From JACKJP01 sp050186955 (GTDB lineage Bacteria; Pseudomonadota; Alphaproteobacteria; Rhizobiales; Tepidamorphaceae): a DNA stretch of 11,598 nucleotides. Position 1 is the first letter of the stretch. Every line of letters starts with the position of its first letter. Under the pieces are notes generated by a model that saw only the letters and a list, made by a program, of their open reading frames with translations, did no database searches and was not told the DNA's origin. Below, piece after piece: positions 1-5,741 of the stretch. The DNA lies in the NCBI GenBank assembly GCA_050186955.1, contig JBFWXZ010000095.1, positions 1-11,598 of the forward strand, given 5' to 3'. The position numbers were made by a program, and so were the translations under genes.

Positions 1-392
1 CCGAACTCCTCGTGCAGGAGGCCCCACTCGGCGACGAAGTTGACGCCGTAGTTCAGCCGCGGCGCCATGTGCAGGACGCGGCATTCCAGCGTGTCGCCGG
101 GCTCGGCGTCCTCGACATAGATCGGGCCGGTGACGATGTGGACGCCCGGCGCCCGGCTCTCCTCGGGCACCGTCTTGTAGATCTCGCGGATGGCGTCGTC
201 CATGAGATAGTCCGCCGCGTCGCCGGCGTGATGGCACAGGCATTCGATCTCGACGAAATCGCCGGACTTGACGCGCAGCACCGGTTCGACGCTGCCGTCG
301 AAATAGCCCCACTGGATGGTCTCGACCGTCGCGGGAAGATGATGGACCTTGTGGGCGCCCTTGCTGGCTCCGGGGGGTGTCATGACGTTCAT
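1..392 (-). CDS. Acetamidase/formamidase family protein, N-terminal part (3' end outside window)
   Basis: The family hydrolyses short-chain amides such as formamide or acetamide to the acid and ammonia in the cytoplasm. The 130 visible residues hold the N-terminal beta-rich part: IQWGYFDGSVEPVLRVKSGD near residues 26-45, a CHHAGDAADYLM segment near 53-64, and the family hallmark VHIVTGPIYVEDAEPGDTLE near 84-103. Family members are usually 300-400 residues, so more than half is missing beyond the window edge. The ATG is preceded by a strong AAAGGAGAGG, which fixes the start. It is the third gene of a minus-strand unit after two XapX genes, 31 bp behind the second. It is clearly paralogous to the C-terminal half of the AraC fusion protein encoded divergently. 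The family assignment is secure; the actual amide substrate is unknown. Confidence 0.9.
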   Translation of the reverse strand, partial: MNVMTPPGASKGAHKVHHLPATVETIQWGYFDGSVEPVLRVKSGDFVEIECLCHHAGDAADYLMDDAIREIYKTVPEESRAPGVHIVTGPIYVEDAEPGDTLECRVLHMAPRLNYGVNFVAEWGLLHEEF

Positions 393-423
393 GTTTCCTC
401 TCCTTTGTTTTCGTGGGATGGGC

Positions 424-615
424 TCAACCGAAGGTGAGCTGGCCGCGCACGGCCGCGACGGCGGCGAGCCCGACAAAGGTGCCGATGATCGCGAAGATTC
501 CGCCGAGCACGTTCGGCGCGGGGATGGGGGCGCGGACGCCGGTGTAGAGAAGGCCGGTCACCAGCCCGACGGCGGCGGCCTGCAGCTCGACCGCTCCGAT
601 GGTAATGTTAAGCAT
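424..615 (-). CDS. XapX/DUF1427 small membrane protein, copy A
   Basis: This is a 63-residue hydrophobic protein. Two predicted membrane helices (about residues 8-27 and 36-57) are joined by a short turn containing the signature PIPAPNVLGGIFAII (30-44), which I recognise as the XapX domain (DUF1427). It ends in RGQLTFG. The ATG has an AGGAG seven bases upstream. It sits between a close paralogue (36 bp upstream) and the amidase (31 bp downstream), so co-transcription is likely. The family has no established function. Co-occurrence with an amidase suggests, as inference only, a small amide or ion permease or channel. Charge is sparse: Arg28 lies in the turn and Arg57 follows helix 2, so the positive-inside rule does not decide its topology. 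Confidence 0.85.
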   Translation of the reverse strand: MLNITIGAVELQAAAVGLVTGLLYTGVRAPIPAPNVLGGIFAIIGTFVGLAAVAAVRGQLTFG

Positions 616-651
616 GTATAGGCTCCTGTTTTTTCGAGTTTCGGCGGCTGG

Positions 652-864
652 TCACTCTTTCGGCGGGGCGGAGAACGTCACCTGGCCGCGTATTTTCTGG
701 ACGATCAGGTAGCCGATGAAGGTGAAGATGATCGCGAATATTCCGCCGAGCACGTTCGGGGCGGGAATCGGAAGCTCCAGCCACGAATAGAGCGCGCCGG
801 TGACGAGGCCGACGACCAGGGCGACGATTTCGTTTCGCCCGACATAGACATATTGCATAGACAT
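652..864 (-). CDS. XapX/DUF1427 small membrane protein, copy B
   Basis: This is a 70-residue paralogue of the next gene. It shares the GLVTG-x-LY helix-1 motif, the PIPAPNVLGGIFAII turn and start of helix 2 (about residues 32-46), and a RGQ-x-TF ending, plus a short polar tail SAPPKE. The chosen ATG has a GGAGGA exactly six bases upstream. An in-frame ATG 69 bases further upstream lacks any ribosome binding site and lies inside an inverted repeat, so it is unlikely. Arg10 before helix 1 and Lys57/Arg59 after helix 2 favour both ends being cytoplasmic. It is the first gene of the XapX-XapX-amidase unit. Function is unknown for the family; the family call itself is firm. Confidence 0.85.
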   Translation of the reverse strand: MSMQYVYVGRNEIVALVVGLVTGALYSWLELPIPAPNVLGGIFAIIFTFIGYLIVQKIRGQVTFSAPPKE

Positions 865-870
865 GCGTGT

Positions 871-876
871 TCCTCC
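871..876 (-). promoter_or_regulatory. Ribosome binding site deciding the start of XapX copy B
   Basis: On the minus strand this reads GGAGGA, six bases before the ATG at 864. It supports the short 70-residue form over the 93-residue form starting at 933. Confidence 0.75.
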
Positions 877-930
877 GAAGGGAACGGATGTATCCGACCC
901 TGTTGCAAAATTTATCCAGCCGACCTCGTT

Positions 931-955
931 CATGCCGAATGATTAAATCGGCATG
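931..955. repeat. Perfect 8-bp inverted repeat with 9-bp spacer
   Basis: CATGCCGA at 931-938 and TCGGCATG at 948-955 are exact reverse complements around an A/T-rich spacer. The element lies 67-91 bases before the XapX copy B start. It could be an operator for a dimeric regulator or a hairpin in the mRNA leader. AraC-family proteins usually bind direct rather than inverted repeats, so another regulator is possible. Confidence 0.5.
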
Positions 956-996
956 TGAAAACGCTTATCGGTCTTTATCTTGGAAGCTTTGTACGG

Positions 997-1024
997 TTGA
1001 CGCGGCAGGCGCGTCACATATACG
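997..1024 (+). promoter_or_regulatory. Candidate sigma-70 promoter for the AraC-amidase fusion gene
   Basis: TTGACG at 997-1002 (five of six consensus bases) is followed after 16 bp by TATACG at 1019-1024 (four of six, lacking the conserved final T). It would give a leader of about 300 bases before the ATG at 1333. The match is moderate and the spacing slightly short, so this is tentative. Confidence 0.3.
998..1016. repeat. Perfect 7-bp inverted repeat with 5-bp spacer
   Basis: TGACGCG (998-1004) and CGCGTCA (1010-1016) are exact reverse complements. The element overlaps a plus-strand TTGACG hexamer and lies in the spacer before a TATACG, a placement typical of a repressor operator between -35 and -10. 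It could also form a short hairpin in the minus-strand leader. Confidence 0.45.
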
Positions 1025-1158
1025 TCGACACGTGGCTCATGCGGGTTTCCTCTCTGTTTTTATATTTGATGGGAAACCGTAACCCCCGATCGGGATTTCC
1101 GCTATAGGTTGAAAATGCCGGCCGGGCCGGAAAGGTCACGGGAGACATCCCGCTTCCT

Positions 1159-1184
1159 CGCTGAAAATTTCTTCGAAATCAGCG
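1159..1184. repeat. Imperfect inverted repeat (10-bp stem with AAA bulge) in the fusion-gene leader
   Basis: The left arm CGCTGA-AAA-TTTC pairs with the right arm GAAATCAGCG around a TTC loop, leaving the three A residues as a bulge. It lies about 150 bases before the fusion-gene start. It could be a regulator site or an RNA hairpin; no run of T follows, so it is not a standard terminator. Confidence 0.4.
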
Positions 1185-1332
1185 GCTTGAACCGCCCCGG
1201 AACGATGCGTGCAGGGTCTCCGCCATGCGCGTTTGGCGCAATGATTGATCGCCTTCGTCCAAATCGGCCCCTATGGTTTTGGTGCAAGCTGCGCATCACG
1301 GCTATGTCGCGCAATGCAGACGGGCGAGAGCC

Positions 1333-3639
1333 ATGCACGTGAAGGACATGCATGTGGACATCGACACCCTTCCGGTGTCGTCGCAGCGCAGCAAGTGGTG
1401 CGAGGCGCTCGCCTCCCTCGGCCTGCAAAGCCTCGCCGACGGCGCGATGCCGGTTTCCGCCGACATCCAGCTTCGCATGGCCCCGGGCGGTTCGCTGTTC
1501 GCGCGCATCCGCGGCCCCGCGTCGACGCTCGCCCACAAGCCCGCCCCCGATACCCGCAACAGCGCCTTCGTGCTCCTCGACACGCTCGGCGGCGGACGCT
1601 TCTCCGGCGGCGCGGCCGGCGGCCGCGATGCGGTTTCCGTCTGCGACGGCGCGGCGCCCTGGCACCTGGCGTTCGAGGACGATTTCGACCTTCTGGTCAT
1701 GCGGCTCCGGCGGACGCTCGTCTTCGAGACGCTGTCGTCGCATGCGCTGCCGGCCCCGATGCCGCTCGGCGACGCGGCGGTGCATCGCGGCATCGGCCAG
1801 CTCATGGCGACCGTGCTCCGCGGCTTCGGCGATCTCGAGGCGCGCGACCTCGCGGCGCTCGAGAACGCGCTGACCGGGCTTCTCGCCTCCGCCCTCCGCG
1901 GCATCCGCCACCCGGAGGAGACCGACGCCACGCAGGTGCAGTCGGCGCATTTCCAGCGGGTGACGGCAACGATAGAGGCGCGCCTGTCGCAGCCCGATCT
2001 GGCGATGCGCGACATCGCCGCCTCCGAGGGCATGTCGCAGCGCTACCTGCAGAAGCTGTTCAAGCTCCACGGCACCACCTTCTCCGATTTCGTGCGCAGC
2101 CGCCGGCTGGAGAAGGCGCGCCACGCGCTCGGCGCGCAGGACCAGAAGACGGTCAGCATAGCCGAGATCGCCTTCCGCTGCGGCTTCGCCGACCAGGGAC
2201 ATTTCAGCCGCGTCTTTCGCGCCGCCTTCGGCATGAGCCCGCGCGTCTTCCGGGGCACCGCCGGCGGCGCCTTCTTCGAGAAGGAGCATTTTCGCGGACG
2301 CCCCTCGGGCATGGCCTCGCCGCCGGCCGACGCCGGCGACATCGCCGCCCTGCGGCCGGCCGGAAAGCCGGGGCGGCGGACGCGCGCCGACGAGCGCTAC
2401 CGCGTCGAGGTCGGCGCCGACACCGTTCATTGGGGGTTCCTCAGCCGGGACATCGCCCCGGTGCTGCGGGTTCCCTCGGGCGCCGAGGTGGTCATCGAGA
2501 CGCTGACCCAGCACGCCTCCGACGACTACGAGCGCATGGTGCGCGGCGACGCCGGGGCGGAGAGCGTCTTCCACTGGACCGCCGGCGGCAAGAATGTCGA
2601 GCGCCGGGGCGCCGGCCCGATGGACGCCTCGCTGCTCGGCCGCGGCGCCGGCGAGGGCTTCGGCGTGCACGTCCTCACCGGCCCGATCCACATCGAGGGC
2701 GCCGAGCCCGGCGACGTGCTCGAAGTCCGGATCCTCGACATCGCGCCGCGCCCGAGCGCCAACCCGGCCTATCGCGGGCGCTGCTTCGCCAGCAATGCCG
2801 CGACATGGTGGGGCTACCAGTACGGCGACTACATCGACGGCGCCGATCGCCGCGAGATCGTGACCATCTTCGAGGTCGAGCCGGACGGCGACACCGCGCG
2901 CGCCGCCTACTCCTTCCGCTGGACGCCGCAGACCGACCCCTACGGCGTGCGCCACGACACGATCGACTATCCCGGCGTGCCCGTCGATCCCGCGACCATC
3001 GCGGTGAAGCCCGACCCGATGCCCGACGTGCGGGTGCCGCTGTCCCCGCATTTCGGCTTCATGGCGGTGGCCCCAAGGGAGCACGCGCTGGTCGATTCGA
3101 TTCCGCCCGGCAATTTCGGTGGCAATCTCGACAACCGGCGGGCCGGCCGGGGCTCGACGCTCTATCTGCCGGTGTCGGTCGCCGGCGCGCTGTTCTCGGT
3201 CGGCGACGGCCATCTCGCGCTGGGCGACGGCGAGATCAACGGCACCGCGCTCGAATGCTCGCTGACCGGCACCTTCCGCTTCGAGCTCCACAAGAGCGGC
3301 GCCGAGGCCAAGCCCTTCCTGCGCGGCCTCGCCGGGCCGCTGCTGGAAACCCCCGGCGAGTTCATCCTCCACGGCTTCAGCTATCCCGACTATCTGCGCG
3401 ATCTCGGGCAGGACGCCCAGGCCGAGGTCTACAAGCGCTCCTCGCTCGACCGCGCCCTGCGTTCGGCCTTCCGCATCACCCGCAAGTTCCTGATGGACGC
3501 CTGGGGCCTCGGCGAGGACGAGGCCATCGCCGTGCTGTCGACCGCCGTCGATTTCGGGATCACCCAGGTCGCCGACGGCAACTGGGGCGTTCACGCCATC
3601 ATCCCCAAGGCGATGTTCCGCCCCGACCAGCGGGGCTGA
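1333..3639 (+). CDS. AraC-family regulator fused to an acetamidase/formamidase domain
   Basis: This is a single uninterrupted 768-residue protein with three parts. Residues about 8-195 resemble the N-terminal sensing domain of AraC_binding_2-type regulators. Residues about 205-308 are a complete AraC double helix-turn-helix, with MRDIAASEGMSQRYLQKLF (225-243) and SIAEIAFRCGFADQGHFSRV (275-294) followed by FGMSPRVFR. After a loose linker (310-353), residues 355-765 are a full-length acetamidase/formamidase domain with HVLTGPIHIEGAEPGDVLEV (446-465), NFGGNLDN (594-601), GSTLYLPVSV (607-616) and GALFSVGDGHLALGDGE (618-634). The acidic and His residues of that last block are present, so catalysis is possible. 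The start is the ATG after GAGAG, a weak ribosome binding site; an ATG 60 bases upstream has none. It is divergent from a stand-alone amidase operon, suggesting it regulates that operon. Whether the C-terminal domain senses or hydrolyses amide is unknown. Confidence 0.9.
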   Translation: MHVKDMHVDIDTLPVSSQRSKWCEALASLGLQSLADGAMPVSADIQLRMAPGGSLFARIRGPASTLAHKPAPDTRNSAFVLLDTLGGGRFSGGAAGGRDAVSVCDGAAPWHLAFEDDFDLLVMRLRRTLVFETLSSHALPAPMPLGDAAVHRGIGQLMATVLRGFGDLEARDLAALENALTGLLASALRGIRHPEETDATQVQSAHFQRVTATIEARLSQPDLAMRDIAASEGMSQRYLQKLFKLHGTTFSDFVRSRRLEKARHALGAQDQKTVSIAEIAFRCGFADQGHFSRVFRAAFGMSPRVFRGTAGGAFFEKEHFRGRPSGMASPPADAGDIAALRPAGKPGRRTRADERYRVEVGADTVHWGFLSRDIAPVLRVPSGAEVVIETLTQHASDDYERMVRGDAGAESVFHWTAGGKNVERRGAGPMDASLLGRGAGEGFGVHVLTGPIHIEGAEPGDVLEVRILDIAPRPSANPAYRGRCFASNAATWWGYQYGDYIDGADRREIVTIFEVEPDGDTARAAYSFRWTPQTDPYGVRHDTIDYPGVPVDPATIAVKPDPMPDVRVPLSPHFGFMAVAPREHALVDSIPPGNFGGNLDNRRAGRGSTLYLPVSVAGALFSVGDGHLALGDGEINGTALECSLTGTFRFELHKSGAEAKPFLRGLAGPLLETPGEFILHGFSYPDYLRDLGQDAQAEVYKRSSLDRALRSAFRITRKFLMDAWGLGEDEAIAVLSTAVDFGITQVADGNWGVHAIIPKAMFRPDQRG

Positions 3640-3650
3640 GAAGGCGACGC

Positions 3651-4823
3651 CTATTTGACCTTGCCGCGCGCGGCGACCGGCCAGACGGCCTCGACGACGC
3701 CGTTCCGCATCGCGATCAGGTTCTCGTGCAGGTGGATCGTCGTGTCGCAATAGCCGAGCACGAATTCGACGCGGTCGCCGACGCGCGGCGCCTCATGCGC
3801 GCCGCGAAGCTCGACGATCGCGTGCTCGGCCGCCAGATGGACCGACGCGACGTCGGGCAGGCCGAGCGGCGTCGGCAGGGCGGCGTCGCCGCTCATCGCC
3901 TTCTTCCCGGCGTCGAGAACGACGCGGTTCGGCGTCGGCCGGCTGATCACCGTCGCCATCAGCGTGATCGCCGGCGGAAACGGCACGTGGAAATGGTCGC
4001 GATAGTGATTGTCGGAAAGGATGCCGCCGCCGACCTGGACCTCCGTCACCCCCGGCGCCTCGCAGCAATAGGGGAAGGTGCCGGTGCCGCCGCAGCTCAC
4101 GATGTCGACCGCGTGGCCCGCCTCGCGGCAGAGCCCGGCGCTCTCGGTCAGCCTGGCCAGCGACCGCCTGACGACCTGCTCCTTTTCCAACGGGTCGGAG
4201 AATGTCAGCGCGTGGCTTTCCCAGGCCATCACGCCGCGCAGGCGCAGCCCCGCCTCGTCGGCAATGGCATTCGCGAGCTCGACGACCGCCTCGCCCGGCA
4301 GGACGCCGGCGCGCCGCATCCCGATATCGACCTCGATGACGACGTCGAGGACCTTTCCGCCGCGGCGGAACGGGCCGGCAAGCTCCCGGGCGTTCCCGGC
4401 GCAATCGACGGCGACGATCGCGTCGGCGTGCTCCGACAGCCTCAGCAGACGCTCGATCTTCGCCGGCCCGACGATCTGGCCGCTGATCAGGATGTCGCGC
4501 GTCACCCCCGGGGCGAGGACCTCCGCCTCCCCGAGCTTGGCGCAGGTGAGCCCGCTCGCCCCGGCGGCGATGAGCATCCGGGCGATGTCGGGGGATTTGT
4601 GGGACTTCACATGAGGACGCCAGTTGACGCCGGCCCGCCGGCAGGTCTCGGCGACCCGCGCGATATTGCCCTCCAGCGTCGGCACGTCGACCAGCAGCGC
4701 CGGGGTATCGATGTCGCTCCTGCGCAGGATCGCCCGCTCGCCGCCGCCGGCCACCCGTGCGCCGCCGTCATCGGCGATCGCATCGCGCTCGCGCAGACCC
4801 CCATCCGCTCCCGGTTCAGCCAT
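3651..4823 (-). CDS. DSD1-family PLP enzyme (D-threonine aldolase/D-serine dehydratase-like)
   Basis: This 390-residue protein has the alanine-racemase-type TIM barrel followed by a C-terminal beta domain. Family members are PLP- and metal-dependent and cleave or dehydrate D-3-hydroxy amino acids, for example D-threonine to glycine and acetaldehyde. DIDTPALLVD (37-46) opens the barrel. RPHVKSHK (69-76) carries the probable Schiff-base Lys73. SCGGTGT (243-249) and VGGGILSDNHYRD (264-276) fit the phosphate-binding region. In the C-terminal segment GYCDTTIHLHENL (357-369), the metal-ligand His expected in an HxD or HxC motif appears to be Tyr358, with Asp360 kept. The roughly 35-residue N-terminal extension is unusual, but the ATG has GAGGGG seven bases upstream. 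It is the last gene of the operon, starting 11 bp after the hydrolase stop, and its end is 11 bp from the convergent fusion gene. Exact substrate is unclear. Confidence 0.88.
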   Translation of the reverse strand: MAEPGADGGLRERDAIADDGGARVAGGGERAILRRSDIDTPALLVDVPTLEGNIARVAETCRRAGVNWRPHVKSHKSPDIARMLIAAGASGLTCAKLGEAEVLAPGVTRDILISGQIVGPAKIERLLRLSEHADAIVAVDCAGNARELAGPFRRGGKVLDVVIEVDIGMRRAGVLPGEAVVELANAIADEAGLRLRGVMAWESHALTFSDPLEKEQVVRRSLARLTESAGLCREAGHAVDIVSCGGTGTFPYCCEAPGVTEVQVGGGILSDNHYRDHFHVPFPPAITLMATVISRPTPNRVVLDAGKKAMSGDAALPTPLGLPDVASVHLAAEHAIVELRGAHEAPRVGDRVEFVLGYCDTTIHLHENLIAMRNGVVEAVWPVAARGKVK

Positions 4824-4834
4824 TCATCGGCCCC

Positions 4835-5686
4835 TCACGCTCCCCCGGCCAGCCGGGCGAGATGCGGCAGGGCGATCTTGCGGAACCGTTCGGGGTCCTC
4901 GATCAGGAAATGGCCGCCCACCCCCTCGATGACTTCCAGCACGCTGCCGCCGATCCGCGCGGCGACCTCCCGGGCCATCTCGACATTCGGCCCCGAGCTC
5001 CAGCGATCGAGCCCGGTCGCCAGGATGACGGTCTGCGCGCGGATCTGCGCGAACTCCTCGTCGGTTATCCAGTTCCGGCGCAGCGCCCTCACCCACTTCT
5101 CGAAGCCCTCGGGGTCGGTGCGGACGAACTTGTCGCCGGCGAGGCGGTCGCGGACCATGGTTTCGATGACGTCGAAGTTGCGGTTCAGAAACCCGTCGCT
5201 GAAGCCGGCCATCACCCAGTAATAGACATAGAGCTCGCGGTCGGGATTCTCGTAGAGCGCGCGCTTTATCTCGACCGCCTTCCAGACGCGGCGCATGTCG
5301 GGCAGCTCGAAGAACGGATCGATCAGGAAGCAGCCGGTCATGCGGTCCGGGAAGTCGGCCGCGCAGCGCATCGCGATCTGCGTGCCGCCGTTCCACCCCA
5401 GCACGCCGAACCGCTCGAAGCCGAGCCCCGTCGCCACCTCGGCGCAGGCGGCGGCAAGCTGCCGGAACATCGCCGCCGGCTCGTCGTAGCTCTTCGGCGT
5501 GACGAGGTTGGCGAGGTCGAAATTCGCCACCGTGAAATGACGCCCCACGTCGTTCCAGATGGTGTCCCAGATATTCATGTCCTTGGACGCCATGCGGGTC
5601 AGGATCATCAGCGGCGCGCCCGCGCGGCGGCTGACGGTGACGGGCAGCGAAATGCCGCCCACCTGGACAGTCTCCGTCTCGCTCAT
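4835..5686 (-). CDS. Alpha/beta hydrolase-fold protein with Asn at the nucleophile position
   Basis: This is a 283-residue alpha/beta hydrolase of the usual size. The strand-turn-helix elbow reads GVLGWNGGTQIAM (94-106), so the canonical G-x-S-x-G is G-W-N-G-G with Asn99 instead of Ser. A catalytic-type His is kept in GVGGHFLIEDPERF (His259), and Asp227 in TGLDRW is a plausible acid. The usual HG oxyanion segment is replaced by ILTRMASKDMNIWDTI (29-44). The chosen ATG has AGGAG five bases upstream; a GTG 63 bases earlier overlaps the previous gene's stop but would add a low-complexity extension. It lies between an amidohydrolase and the PLP enzyme in the operon. Without a Ser, Cys or Asp nucleophile, ordinary esterase activity is doubtful; it may be non-hydrolytic or use another mechanism. 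The fold call is firm; function is unknown. Confidence 0.85.
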   Translation of the reverse strand: MSETETVQVGGISLPVTVSRRAGAPLMILTRMASKDMNIWDTIWNDVGRHFTVANFDLANLVTPKSYDEPAAMFRQLAAACAEVATGLGFERFGVLGWNGGTQIAMRCAADFPDRMTGCFLIDPFFELPDMRRVWKAVEIKRALYENPDRELYVYYWVMAGFSDGFLNRNFDVIETMVRDRLAGDKFVRTDPEGFEKWVRALRRNWITDEEFAQIRAQTVILATGLDRWSSGPNVEMAREVAARIGGSVLEVIEGVGGHFLIEDPERFRKIALPHLARLAGGA

Positions 5687-5730
5687 CGTGGCTCCTGACC
5701 TCCCGGATTGTCGTCGAACAACGCATTCAT
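5683..5730 (-). CDS. Possible 15-residue coupling ORF before the alpha/beta hydrolase
   Basis: In the 55-bp gap between two operon genes, an ATG with GGGAGG five bases upstream opens a frame MNALFDDNPGGQEPR whose TGA overlaps the hydrolase ATG as ATGA. The arrangement would suit translational coupling. No homology is recognisable and such a short frame can arise by chance. Confidence 0.2.
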   Translation of the reverse strand: MNALFDDNPGGQEPR

Positions 5731-5741
5731 CCCCGCCTCCC

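Larger units (their letters stand above)
865..1332. promoter_or_regulatory. Divergent intergenic control region
   Basis: This 468-bp stretch separates the minus-strand XapX-amidase unit from the plus-strand AraC-amidase fusion and must contain promoters for both. It is visibly richer in A/T than the genes, particularly around 901-970 and 1047-1070. Three inverted repeats stand out (931-955, 998-1016, 1159-1184), and a 10-bp palindrome CCCGATCGGG occurs at 1085-1094. No convincing protein-coding gene is seen in it: the reading frames there lack ribosome binding sites or recognisable sequence. Operator assignment is inference from position and symmetry. Confidence 0.6.

Noticed and set aside
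900..925. A sigma-54-like promoter on the minus strand (TGG followed by TTTTGCA).
   Set aside because: The GG and GC doublets are nine bases apart rather than the required ten, and sigma-54 spacing is strict.
865..933. A longer N-terminus for XapX copy B beginning at an ATG at 933.
   Set aside because: It has no ribosome binding site, its ATG lies in an inverted repeat and the added residues are not part of the domain. The ATG at 864 has GGAGGA at ideal spacing.
1273..1332. An upstream ATG extending the fusion protein by 20 residues.
   Set aside because: There is no ribosome binding site in front of it and the added residues do not look like the AraC sensor domain.
1109..1342. A 77-residue frame ahead of and overlapping the fusion gene by ten bases.
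   Set aside because: It begins with TTG without a ribosome binding site, is Arg/Pro-rich and resembles nothing I recognise.
2260..2400. The possibility that the AraC and amidase parts are two genes.
   Set aside because: The frame is continuous through the linker with no stop. I see no start codon with a good ribosome binding site just ahead of the amidase domain.
3640..3650. A terminator between the convergent fusion and DSD1 genes.
   Set aside because: The gap is 11 bp. GGCGACGCC around its end is symmetrical but leaves no usable loop, and no T-run follows on either strand.
1102..3750. An 882-codon open frame on the minus strand opposite the AraC-amidase fusion.
   Set aside because: Its translation is rich in Arg, Gly, Ala and His with no recognisable domain. 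It mirrors the plus-strand gene and reads through its stop, as expected of a high-GC shadow frame.
1245..5222. A 1325-codon open frame on the plus strand running through the fusion gene and into two opposite-strand genes.
   Set aside because: It is Arg/Pro-rich without domains and crosses the boundary between convergent real genes; it is open only because stop codons are scarce in this composition.
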